NCBI GenBank assembly: GCA_002421005.1
Contig: DIJC01000020.1
Coordinates: 1 to 64,000 of the forward strand
Direction: 5' to 3'
Source of the DNA: Enterobacteriaceae bacterium UBA5654
GTDB taxonomy: Bacteria > Pseudomonadota > Gammaproteobacteria > Enterobacterales > Enterobacteriaceae
DNA length: 64,000 nucleotides
The notes below the pieces were generated by a model that worked only from the letters and a program-made list of their open reading frames with translations, did no database searches and was not told the DNA's origin. Shown piece after piece: positions 33,834 through 41,872 of this stretch; position 1 is the first letter of the stretch, and every line of letters starts with the position of its first letter. The translations under genes and the position numbers were made by a program.

Positions 33834-35228
33834 TCAGCCTCTATCAAATCGAGATGGTTTTAGCTTTGGTAAGGCATTTTTATTGTCCGTACGAAGAGTT
33901 GGTGTGTGGTTAAAATCTGCGTCCGGTACTTCGTCTTTGGTTGCGCGACTTGGAAAACGCCTGATCTCATCTGGTGTTGGACTATAAGTGTCACTGTTAA
34001 ATCTAGCACGTCTCTCATGCTCAGCGCGTGGTACATAGATGCCTTGTACCTCATCAAACACATATTTTTCAGCAATGCGCTTATCATGATCAGCTTCAAC
34101 AGAAACCGGGGCTGGTTTCTTCTTGGCCCAGACGAATTTCTCCCTTATATATTCAACCACCAGTAGGGTGAAACGCTTGAACAAACCATCTTGACGAGGT
34201 TTAACCTGCTTTCTCTTACTTTTAACAGGAGCGCGTTTAACCGCTCTGGCAGTTGTAGAGGATGGGGTTTTCAGTGTAGTGCGTGTATGAGGTGTAGTGG
34301 CAACCAGAACAGGCTGTTGCTCTTCGGATGATGACGACTGCGAACCTGTTTCAGGCAATACGATTTCAACAGGCTCAGGCATTTCTGATACGGTGAAGCT
34401 TCTAAGGTCAACAACGATCTGCAGATCTAAATCTTTGAAGGTGTTGTATGTGGCCTGAGCTTCTTGTTTCATCTCATCACGAACAGCCTGTTCAGCAGCA
34501 CGCTTTTCCTGAACACTCTTACTGTTCCACTTGGCACGATGAACACGCTGCATTGGTGGACGGCTGGTTAACGTAGCTTTGGCAAGCCATAGCGCTTTTT
34601 CTTCAACATCCAAGGTAATAGTGGCGTTTTCGAGTGCTTCGGCGTGTTGAGCATCAATAGAGCGATGATCAATACGTTCATTACTGCCAGCAGCGGCAAG
34701 ATAGCGATTGGCAATCACAGACCATGATTCACGCCAAAGGATTACGTTTTTCTTGTCATTCCAGCTTCTTTCTTTTTTGCCGAAGCCATCAGCGGTGATC
34801 GGTTTTAATGTCAACATCACATGCACATGGGGATTTTCACCATTGAGATCATGAAAAGCAATATCAGCAATCATTCCCTTATCAACGAAATTTTTTTGGC
34901 AGTATTCAACAACCAGTTTTATCTTGTCTTGATTGCTCAGTTCACAGGGAATAGCTACATCAAAATAACGGGCTGTTTGACCGTCTTTCTGACGTTCAAC
35001 TCTCTCAACTTCATTCCATAGTGCTGTTGAGCTTTCGATAATATGAGCAGGTGCTGAAACAGGGGCTAATATCTGATGATGGAATAAATCAGCACGATGG
35101 CTGAAATCATAGGTATTGCCAGTGCGATCATCTGTTATTCTGCAACGCGCATGATAAGCAGCCTTCCTACAGGAAGACATGCCCCCAGAACGTTTCACAA
35201 TTTTAAACTCAAGATGAAAAATCGCCAT
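33834..35228 (-). CDS. MobQ-type relaxase (MobA/MobL family)
   Basis: A 464-residue nickase that would cut oriT and pilot the strand during mobilization. The N-terminal relaxase domain (about 1-200) has SGGMSSCRKAAYHARCRITD with the catalytic tyrosine, and the metal-binding HDLNGENPHVHVMLTLKP near residue 125. The C-terminal 260 residues are basic and low-complexity with no primase or helicase domain. I prefer the ATG at 35228 (MAIFHLEF), which follows TTGAGG by a normal distance; a second ATG lies three codons upstream. An oriT-like hairpin is directly upstream. No type IV secretion genes are present, so transfer would need a helper. Confidence 0.92.
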   Translation of the reverse strand: MAIFHLEFKIVKRSGGMSSCRKAAYHARCRITDDRTGNTYDFSHRADLFHHQILAPVSAPAHIIESSTALWNEVERVERQKDGQTARYFDVAIPCELSNQDKIKLVVEYCQKNFVDKGMIADIAFHDLNGENPHVHVMLTLKPITADGFGKKERSWNDKKNVILWRESWSVIANRYLAAAGSNERIDHRSIDAQHAEALENATITLDVEEKALWLAKATLTSRPPMQRVHRAKWNSKSVQEKRAAEQAVRDEMKQEAQATYNTFKDLDLQIVVDLRSFTVSEMPEPVEIVLPETGSQSSSSEEQQPVLVATTPHTRTTLKTPSSTTARAVKRAPVKSKRKQVKPRQDGLFKRFTLLVVEYIREKFVWAKKKPAPVSVEADHDKRIAEKYVFDEVQGIYVPRAEHERRARFNSDTYSPTPDEIRRFPSRATKDEVPDADFNHTPTLRTDNKNALPKLKPSRFDRG

Positions 35229-35330
35229 AAAATACATACCTCAATATAACCATGCTGCTGTTAGTTTTTCGTCAGAAAAACTTTTGTGTTGACCTTGGTT
35301 TTTCTTTTAGCCTGCGGCAGGCAACCCCCG

Positions 35331-35380
35331 GTAGGGCCCACACGCTCACGAAGTGAGTGTATAATTGGGCATTGTTTTTT
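35331..35380. other. Putative oriT
   Basis: ACGCTCAC-GAA-GTGAGTGT forms a 7-of-8-bp hairpin with GAA loop, enclosed by GCCCA and TGGGC, about 100 bp upstream of the relaxase start. RSF1010-type oriT has the same plan: an inverted repeat around GAA followed within a few bases by the nic region. The nic position itself cannot be assigned. Confidence 0.6.
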
Positions 35381-35419
35381 CTAACAATGTAAAACCCTTA
35401 CTTAATTAATACGAAATAT

Positions 35420-35587
35420 ATGAATGCCTGTAAAACAAAACGCCGAATTAAGCGGCGCAATCTAGATGAAATGGCGAAGTATTCCGCTATATTAAACAGA
35501 GGGGCTTTGGATGTTCTCCGAAGGACAATAAGATTATTAGTTTATCCCGCCGTAAGACGTGAAAGCACTAAAAAAATAGTTTTATAG
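35420..35587 (+). CDS. Small basic protein (doubtful)
   Basis: A 55-codon frame rich in Arg and Lys (MNACKTKRRIKRRNLDEMAKYSAI, then LDVLRRTIRLLVYP). It lies beside the putative oriT, opposite to the relaxase, where small DNA-binding accessory genes are often found. The ribosome-binding site is weak, so it could be chance. The next 300 bp (35588-35887) show no convincing gene on either strand. Confidence 0.3.
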   Translation: MNACKTKRRIKRRNLDEMAKYSAILNRGALDVLRRTIRLLVYPAVRRESTKKIVL

Positions 35588-35887
35588 CCGGGCGTTTTCC
35601 CTGTTGCACAATTCACAGGTTAAAGTGTGAAATCATAAATGAAAATTAGCAGGTGGAAATAAAAGCACTAATGAACAAAAAGAAGTAACGCGGAGAGAAC
35701 GCAGTTTTAAGTATAGGATGATTTTGCATACTGTATTTTTAAATTTAATTTTTCGATTCATTTTATTACCGTTAGCTTTTTTGGGTTTGACCTGTTTTAA
35801 GTAATGTGGTTTTTTAACGACCACGAAACACTGTTATTTGAAAAAAACAAGAAAATACATTACACATGCATTTAAATAAGGAAAACG

Positions 35888-36062
35888 ATGGATAATATGA
35901 AAGTTGATTTAATCATAGGTAGAAAAAATTTTGGATACTGATGACAATATTTCACAACTTGCTATAGCTATGAGTAATAATGAAAGTGAAGATTATGAGG
36001 TCATGTCAGATCTCTTTTGCCACATTCAACTAACTGAAGCACTGCCACTTTTCGTTAACTGA
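35888..36062 (+). pseudogene. Small gene with a frameshift in an A-run
   Basis: ATG after ATAAGGAAAACG opens MDNMKVDLIIGRK. At the run AGAAAAAATTTT the frame ends in TGA, but one base less restores LDTDDNISQLAIAMSNNESEDYEV through to a stop at 36060-36062, about 57 residues in all. This is either a homopolymer frameshift (real or sequencing error) or programmed slippage. Family unknown. Confidence 0.4.
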
Positions 36063-36333
36063 CTGACAAGACAAAATAGTGTGATGGTGTTCAAAAAAAT
36101 GTTCCTTGCCATGCTGGACATCAAACGGTTCTGATCCAGTGTTAATACTTATATTTCCACGATTTCAGCAGGGAGCAGGCACATAGCCACGGGTTTGTTC
36201 GACATCACCCCGCTAGGTGTTCGTGAGCGTAAGGCGTTCTCATTTGCTTTCATGGTGGTATATTGTGGTTATTGACATCACACAATCTATAATTCCCTCG
36301 ATTGAGTGAATTATCAATGATAATTATATCCAA

Positions 36334-36675
36334 ATGAAAAGATTTGGCATCCGTTTGAAGGAAGAACGTATTCGACTTGGCCTTGATCAAGACGGTTTTG
36401 GGCAGCTTGGGGGCGTGAAGAAAAATGCACAAAGTAACTATGAGAATGGGGTGCGCAAGCCGGACAGCGACTATCTCGCTGGGATAGCGGCAGCGGGAGC
36501 TGACGTTTTGTATGTTTTGACCGGTAACCGCACCCCTGTAGCTAAGTTGTCCAGCGAAGAGAGTGCGTTGGTTGAAAAATATCGGGCCTCCACGCCTGAG
36601 CATAGGTCTATCCTTGATACGGTTAGCGCTGCGCTTGCGCAACTGGGGGTAGGGAAGAAAGCTGACAGGGCTTAA
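36334..36675 (+). CDS. XRE-family helix-turn-helix regulator
   Basis: A 113-residue phage-type regulator. The Cro/CI HTH occupies about residues 5-60 (FGIRLKEERIRLGLDQDGFGQLGGVKKNAQSNYENGVRKPDSDYLAGI), followed by AAGADVLYVLTG and a helical tail that may dimerize. Its GC content is clearly higher than that of the following genes, suggesting separate origin. The stop lies 35 bp before the next ATG, so it probably leads, and may control, the three-gene row 36711-38826. AT-rich sequence with TGTGGTTATTGACATCACACA upstream could hold its operator. Confidence 0.85.
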   Translation: MKRFGIRLKEERIRLGLDQDGFGQLGGVKKNAQSNYENGVRKPDSDYLAGIAAAGADVLYVLTGNRTPVAKLSSEESALVEKYRASTPEHRSILDTVSAALAQLGVGKKADRA

Positions 36676-36710
36676 TATGTATTAGTTTAATTTTGGAAGA
36701 GATATTTATT

Positions 36711-37790
36711 ATGAATGCGTTGGGCTATTTATCGTTGATGAGAGAAAAGGGCGTATCTTTCAGGGTTGTTCAACATGGCTTGAAATTCAGCAATCTTTCA
36801 TCAGCAAGAGGATGGGAGCCATTATTAGAACATTACTCCGAAATTAGCAGTGAAGATATTAACAATTCGGTAAAAGAATTATATTTATCTCAGCTTTTTT
36901 TTGGACAAAGGACGGTATATTTTAGTCAGATATCTGAAGATGAGCATAATGACCTTTCTGTTAATATCATTAATGTATGTAGTGTAATAAAAGAGATATT
37001 TCATTCATCAACTCATACGAATCTATCTCTTTATAGGAATAGTTATCCACTGCCAATTGGTTACGATGAGTTGCAGTCAGTTCCTCTGACTAATCCTTGC
37101 CCAGTTTACCTTGATGAAACTGATGATATGTTACGAATCATATTTACATATCCGAGAGCATATAAAGAAAGAGTAATAATTGATATTTCTGAAATTGATT
37201 TGTCGAGTGATGAAGGAAGCCAGTTTAGTGGTTTTGAAGAAATCATAGGAATTAAATCTGGCAGAGCGCAATCTTTCGATTGTGTTCAATTAGATAAAAA
37301 CACTGGAATAATACAATTTCAGATAGACCATAGTCGTAATATTTTAAAAGATGAAATGGATAGTGCTGCTCGTCGTTATCGTCATATGCTGATGGATGGA
37401 TATCGAGATATGAATAGTGTTTCTATCCCAATGCAAAGTATAAATATTCACTCTAAAATTGATGAGTTGTATGATAGCGGCGATGGTAGAATTCATAATC
37501 TTGAACATGCCACAGCAACAGGTTCTGTCAAAACCGAAAAGATGAGAAAACGCGAAGATGACCTCAGAGATGAGCAATTCCATCAGGCTGGGTTAGATGC
37601 TATTGATGGTGATACTAATAATTTTTGTATTACTAAACAATGGGATGGGGAGTGTGGTAGTTGTCTGAAACTTACAATCGACGGTGGTGTTTCACTGGCT
37701 GCTCGCTCGAATCCTAAAGTCGATTGTGTTACACTGGAAGGGTGTATTACTGAGGATGATTTCAATTTATTGATTTCAAAGGTCTTGTAA
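36711..37790 (+). CDS. Unknown protein A of a three-gene operon
   Basis: A 359-residue protein of unrecognised family. The N-terminal 200 residues look mixed alpha/beta; a polar middle part (about 270-310, SVKTEKMRKREDDLRDEQFHQAGLD) leads to a C-terminal domain ending CGSCLKLTIDGGVSLAARSNPKVDCVTLEGCITEDDF. The ATG at 36711 has GGAAGAGA eight bases upstream; an upstream TTG frame is rejected. The stop is 2 bp before the next gene, so translation is coupled. GC is low compared with the XRE gene. Context (XRE regulator, a nuclease-like third gene, island with retron and AbiGi) suggests a defence role, which is inference. Confidence 0.65.
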   Translation: MNALGYLSLMREKGVSFRVVQHGLKFSNLSSARGWEPLLEHYSEISSEDINNSVKELYLSQLFFGQRTVYFSQISEDEHNDLSVNIINVCSVIKEIFHSSTHTNLSLYRNSYPLPIGYDELQSVPLTNPCPVYLDETDDMLRIIFTYPRAYKERVIIDISEIDLSSDEGSQFSGFEEIIGIKSGRAQSFDCVQLDKNTGIIQFQIDHSRNILKDEMDSAARRYRHMLMDGYRDMNSVSIPMQSINIHSKIDELYDSGDGRIHNLEHATATGSVKTEKMRKREDDLRDEQFHQAGLDAIDGDTNNFCITKQWDGECGSCLKLTIDGGVSLAARSNPKVDCVTLEGCITEDDFNLLISKVL

Positions 37791-37792
37791 TA

Positions 37793-38203
37793 ATGTTAAC
37801 TAGGGCGCAGATCGTTGAGATGATAGATACAGACTTCAGGTCAGATCCTGAAGTTTGTCGCGCCTGCCATTCTGTGATTGAGTATATATGTACGTCATCA
37901 AAAGATAATCTCAAACATATTGCTTTTTTCAATTTCAAAAAAGTAATTGATACTCATGATGATAGCTTGGTTATAAATGTTGCTCGCTATTTTTCTGGTG
38001 ATTCATTACCCATTATCAATATTTGTTTCGAGTTTATAGAAGATGATTTCATAGAACAGGTTAGCATTGACGATTTCCGACAAACTCAATTAGATAATAA
38101 GTATTATCATCCAGAAACTGGTGAATTAGTTAAAGATTTTGAATCAAAAATATTTATGTACTTCTCACTTTCAAAATTAGGGTGGGAAGTGGAATGCAAT
38201 TAG
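37793..38203 (+). CDS. Unknown protein B of a three-gene operon
   Basis: A 136-residue acidic protein that starts 2 bp after protein A and overlaps protein C by 10 bp. Its mixed pattern (KHIAFFNFKKVIDTHDDSLVINVARYFSG, LPIINICFEFIEDDFIEQVSIDDF) suggests a small alpha/beta domain. I recognise no motif. Tight coupling on both sides implies a complex or a chain of function with A and C, for instance an adaptor or immunity role. Confidence 0.6.
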   Translation: MLTRAQIVEMIDTDFRSDPEVCRACHSVIEYICTSSKDNLKHIAFFNFKKVIDTHDDSLVINVARYFSGDSLPIINICFEFIEDDFIEQVSIDDFRQTQLDNKYYHPETGELVKDFESKIFMYFSLSKLGWEVECN

Positions 38204-38826
38204 ATGAAAATATTACAATTGCTCAGTTAAAAGCTATCGCTCTTGTTGATAGGAATACACAACATTTCTTGGGGCAATTATTGTGCTCTTCTTATGATGA
38301 GTTTTTATGTCTTTTTTATAAAGATATGACCGAATGCATAGAATTCATGGAAGAGGATCCGAGAGTTAGACAGAATGATGGAGAAGACCGTTTAACAACA
38401 GATGTCATTCACCATTTCAGAGCTAAGGGCTATCATGCTAGCCATGATGAAATGGTCGGTGGACACTCTGATGTTGTGATCAGATATAGGGATTATATGT
38501 GGTTAGGAGAAGCTAAAATTCATTCTGGTTATGACTATTTAATGCAAGGGTTTAATCAGTTATGTACTCGCTATTCATCAGGTACTAATAATAACTGTAA
38601 TGGTGGAATGTTAATTTATATTAGGAACAATAATGCTGCTGCCGTTATTTCTGAATGGAGCAATCGCCTCAATGGTGCCGGACTTAATGGTTATTCATCT
38701 TCTGAGTGTGAGAATAGACAGGGATTAAGTTTCTACTCGCAGCATACACATGCGCGTTCAGGATTGCCTTATAAAGTTAGACACATGGGGATTGTCTTGG
38801 GGTTCGACCCACAGGATAAAAAGTAA
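38194..38826 (+). CDS. Protein C: PD-(D/E)XK nuclease-like
   Basis: A 210-residue protein with the landmarks of a restriction-endonuclease fold: Glu64 in GEDRLTTDVIHHFRAKGY (helix A), Asp93 in GGHSDVVIRYRD, Glu106-x-Lys108 in WLGEAKI, and Gln118/Gln122 in YLMQGFNQLCTRY. Spacing Asp-12-Glu-x-Lys is normal for the superfamily. The ATG at 38194 lies inside the end of gene B with GGGAAGTGGA as ribosome-binding site; an upstream GTG at 38182 is less likely. It is the last gene of the coupled row. Nuclease activity is predicted, not shown; the target may be phage or plasmid DNA. Confidence 0.7.
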   Translation: MQLDENITIAQLKAIALVDRNTQHFLGQLLCSSYDEFLCLFYKDMTECIEFMEEDPRVRQNDGEDRLTTDVIHHFRAKGYHASHDEMVGGHSDVVIRYRDYMWLGEAKIHSGYDYLMQGFNQLCTRYSSGTNNNCNGGMLIYIRNNNAAAVISEWSNRLNGAGLNGYSSSECENRQGLSFYSQHTHARSGLPYKVRHMGIVLGFDPQDKK

Positions 38827-39365
38827 TAGTTACTCTAGCCTCAGTTTATATTCAACAGCCGCAGCATACCCACTAGCATCACATGCTGTGTAATCACCTA
38901 TATGGGGCCCAGTCGATCTCCTTATTGAACTACTTCATCTACACCGGAAAAAGCTAGAGTCGCTCTCTCGCTAATATCTTGCTACCAAAGTATTCTCTAT
39001 GACTAATAGTTAATTCAACCATATATCATATCTATACTTATATTTTAATATTGAATGATTATCCTATTCAGGCACACAGCAGTAATGTTTAAATTGAAAA
39101 AACATAAACTAATGAAATATCGACTGCTAATTTTACAACTTAAAAAATAAAATGGATGATAACAGGAGTGAAATAAAAGAAGAACTATATGAAACGCGAT
39201 GAGTCGGATGAAACAGCATTAATTTTAACGACAATAAATTCTATGATATTTGGAAAGCATTTAAGATTGATTGGTTTGAATTTTATTAACTAAAAATGCC
39301 TTGTGATATTGATAATTATCCAAAATGTGGTAAAGGATAATGAACAACACATGCAAGGAGGTTCA
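38827..39365. other. Gene-poor AT-rich stretch
   Basis: No solid gene is visible. At 39150-39293 two short frames (MDDNRSEIKEELYETR and, shifted by one base, MKRDESDETALILTTINS...) could be pieces of one small frameshifted gene. The rest holds no clear repeat or RNA structure. Confidence 0.35.
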
Positions 39366-39623
39366 ATGTATAAAAACAATGATGAAGCCATTGATTGGGA
39401 AGCAAAAAGACTTCTTGATGATGGGATCTATACCGATACAGAACAAGCTTATTTAGAAGCAGAAAAGATAGTAATAAATATTAGGGAACAAGCAAAGCAG
39501 CGCCAGATTAAACAACAGTTTAAGATGAAAATTAAATCAATCAAGAAACAAATTGGAAATGGCTGTGATTATGCTGACATCCCTTATTCCAACAAGAAAA
39601 AACATTGGGGAGATAAACAATGA
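39366..39623 (+). CDS. TraC-like small mobilization accessory protein (tentative)
   Basis: An 85-residue, Lys-rich, helical protein (NNDEAIDWEAKRLLDDGIYTDTEQAYLEAEKIV...) with an excellent AAGGAGGTTCA ribosome-binding site before the ATG at 39366. It overlaps the next gene by 4 bp (ATGA). Small paired genes of this kind accompany MobQ relaxases (TraC/TraD, MobC-like), but sequence support for this first member is weak and the assignment rests mainly on its partner. Confidence 0.5.
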   Translation: MYKNNDEAIDWEAKRLLDDGIYTDTEQAYLEAEKIVINIREQAKQRQIKQQFKMKIKSIKKQIGNGCDYADIPYSNKKKHWGDKQ

Positions 39624-39904
39624 CAACAAAAACGATCAAACAGCAAATTGCTTCAGCGCAGGAACGCCTATACTTCTTGGAAGCTAAAAAGAAACAACAA
39701 ACGAAAAAAGAAAATACCCGTCAGAAAATTATTTTCGGTGCAGAGGTTGCCAAAGTCTTAGGATGTGATATTGGTTATGTAGATAAGGATCTGGTCTTTG
39801 GAATTCTGCTTGATATCCCGAATCTTCATGAAAGTGATGTTGATGCCTACAGAGCACAAGGCCAAGCCTATATCGAAAGCGTTTTAAATAAATCCAAGTC
39901 CTAA
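39620..39904 (+). CDS. TraD-family conjugal transfer accessory protein
   Basis: A 94-residue protein: a Lys/Gln-rich coiled helix (residues 1-34) followed by TRQKIIFGAEVAKVLG and VDKDLVFGILLDI. That pattern fits the small TraD/MobD family of MobQ mobilization regions (TRxKIxLGxxVxKAG...DKxxLxGxLL). The ATG overlaps the stop of the preceding gene. It lies 4 kb from the relaxase on the opposite strand, so the mobilization region has been split by the insertion of the cargo operon. Confidence 0.6.
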   Translation: MTTKTIKQQIASAQERLYFLEAKKKQQTKKENTRQKIIFGAEVAKVLGCDIGYVDKDLVFGILLDIPNLHESDVDAYRAQGQAYIESVLNKSKS

Positions 39905-39930
39905 TCATGTTTTTCACGTCAGAACGGTGA

Positions 39931-39959
39931 ACCGGCCTAAAACTCGTTTTTAGGTCGGT
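39931..39959. terminator. Hairpin after the TraD-like gene
   Basis: ACCGGCCTAAAA pairs with TTTTAGGTCGGT with one G-T pair around a CTCGT loop, 27 bp behind the stop. There is no T-run outside the stem, so termination is uncertain. Confidence 0.4.
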
Positions 39960-40114
39960 GAGCTGTTGAGTAAGCCCCAGAGGGTGCGGTAGCCAATTTG
40001 TTATTTATCCATGAATAACGATTTAGAATGTGCTTTATATAAACAGAACCATTTATTAGATGCAATAATAAGTCTTTTTGTTATTGACCACTTTTTTATT
40101 TTTGCTAATTAATA

Positions 40115-40400
40115 ATTACGTGAAGGTAAATATGATGATGACCGCACCTATCCCTTGGTAAAAGAAGAGCTGGTGGCCCACATTCATCTTGCCGATGCAG
40201 ATGCCCCTTTCCCTAAGTTCTTACGTCAGTTCAAACGAACCAGCGATCAGGCCCATTTGGTATACTGCCAAGGTGCGATGGATCCCGATGCCTACTTGCT
40301 GATTATCATCCTGAAACTCGAAGCGCATAAAATGGCACGCAACAATAACCATATGCATAAGATCGGGATGATAGCCGAAGCGTTCAGGATGAAGCATTAA
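40115..40400 (+). pseudogene. yafO: yafO toxin fragment (5' truncated)
   Basis: The readable frame gives YDDDRTYPLVKEELVAHIHLADADAPFP and ends AHKMARNNNHMHKIGMIAEAFRMKH. It closely follows the C-terminal two thirds of the YafO ribosome-dependent mRNA interferase (VAHIHLANENNPFPPQLRQF, HLVYCQGA, MHKIGKMAEAFRM). About 45-50 N-terminal residues are missing, stop codons lie just upstream, and no yafN antitoxin is present. It is the relic of a type II toxin-antitoxin pair near the right end of element 1. Confidence 0.85.
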
Positions 40401-40442
40401 GTTGGTTAAAAAATACCCGTCTAAGCAGGACACAAAATTCAT

Positions 40443-40464
40443 TGGGGGTATCTTTGGGGGTATC
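40443..40464. repeat. Arm-type repeats TGGGGGTATC at the right end of element 1
   Basis: TGGGGGTATC occurs at 40443-40452 and 40455-40464, 12 bp apart, the same spacing as the pair at 23872/23884. They lie about 60 bp inside the right att copy and probably are integrase arm sites. Confidence 0.65.
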
Positions 40465-40523
40465 ACCAAAGATGAAACAGGTAATTTACACTACTAATCA
40501 ATGAAATATCGAATAGGTATTGT

Positions 40524-40541
40524 TCCTATTATCGCACCATT
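40524..40541. other. Internal att copy between elements 1 and 2
   Basis: TTCCTATTATCGCACCAT matches the thrW end TCCTATTATCGGCACCAT with one G missing. It separates the arm repeats and yafO relic of element 1 from the leader of the second integrase. The missing base would damage a tRNA end but may still recombine. Confidence 0.7.
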
Positions 40542-40690
40542 TCAAGTTCCTCAAACGTCCGTATTCATCCATAAATACCTTGATTTATAACGATTTTACC
40601 GTTTTTTAGTCCATCGTTATCCGTAACCATCCAGTAGAATCCGATACAGAATGTGTATATGTTCCTGTTCGGTCTTGGATTCCTATACAC

Positions 40691-41857
40691 ATGCCTTTAA
40701 ACGATATGCAGATTCGCCGCGCTAAGCCTGAAGCTAAATCCTATACACCTGGAGATGGGCAAGGGCTGTCATTACTTATAGAACCTAATTGAAGCAAGAG
40801 CTGGCGGTTCCGTTATCGTTTTGCCGGTAAACCTAAAATGATCTCGCTTGGCGTCAACCCAACGATCACATTAGCAGATGCTCGTTCCCGTCGTGATGAA
40901 GCTCGAAAACTTGTGGCAGAAGGAAAGAACCCTAGTGAGGTTAGAAATGAGCAAAAGCTGGCTCTGCAAACAGAGTCAGAGAATGCCTTCGAAAAGATAG
41001 CCAGAGAAAGGCATCAGATGAAGTCTGCCAAATGGTCGGCAGGATATGCCTCAGACATCATGGAAGCGTTTCAGAACGATATTTTTCCTTATGTGGGTAT
41101 GAGACCAGTAGGCGAAATTAAACCGCTAGAACTGCTTAATGTGCTACGTAAAATCGAAAAGCGCGGTGCACTAGAGAAAATGCGCAAAGTTCGACAACGA
41201 TGCTCAGAAGTTTTCCGCTATGCCATTGCTACTGGAAGGGCAGAGTTTAACCCTGCTGCGGATCTTTCAAGCGCCCTCGATGTACACCAATCAAATCACT
41301 TCCCGTTCCTAAAGGCTGATGAGATCCCTGATTTCCTGCGCGCCTTAAACAGTTACACCGGAAGTCGGCTTGTTTTGATTGCCACTAAATTACTCATGAT
41401 TACGGGTGTTAGAACCATCGAATTACGTGCGGCCTTATGGCCAGAATTTGATCTGAATAACACTATTTGGGAAATTCCCGCTGAAAGGATGAAAATGCGT
41501 AGGTCACATCTTGTGCCATTGTCTACTCAGGCGTTAGATTTACTCAATGAACTCAAGATCATGACAGGGAACTATCGTTATGTTTTTCCGGGGCGGAATG
41601 ATCCGAACAAGCCTATGAGTGAGGCGAGTATTAACCAAGTTATCAAGCGTATTGGGTACGGTGGAAAGTTAACAGGCCATGGTTTCAGGCATTCATTGTC
41701 TACGATTTTACATGAGCAGGGTTATGAATCGGCGTGGATAGAAATCCAATTAGCCCATGTTGATAAAAACAGTATTCGTGGAACCTACAATCATGCTCAA
41801 TATCTTTCTCAAAGGAGATTAATGCTTCAATGGTATTCTGATTTTATCATTAATTAA
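40691..41857 (+). pseudogene. int: P4-type integrase of element 2, inactivated by a nonsense codon
   Basis: ATG at 40691 opens MPLNDMQIRRAKPEAKSYTPGDGQ. Codon 34 is TGA (40790-40792), while the remnant copy at 45877 has CGA (Arg) in the same context, so a single C-to-T change stops the gene. The remaining frame from about 40838 still carries the catalytic residues (TGVRTIELRA, HGFRH, LAHVD, GTYNHAQY). Restart at the internal ATG would lose most of the DUF4102 arm-binding domain. It is closely related to integrase 1. Confidence 0.9.
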
Positions 41858-41872
41858 CAATAAGGATAAGAA

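Noticed and set aside
33733..33987. 84-residue plus-strand frame opposite the relaxase end
   Set aside because: Most of it is antisense to the relaxase C-terminus; no supporting start signal.
35633..35824. 63-residue minus-strand frame between oriT and the XRE gene
   Set aside because: Lys-rich start and hydrophobic end in very AT-rich DNA, no ribosome-binding site and no neighbour on that strand.
36693..36711. TTG start for protein A of the nuclease operon
   Set aside because: The bases GGAAGAGA directly after this TTG form the ribosome-binding site of the ATG at 36711, which is the better start.
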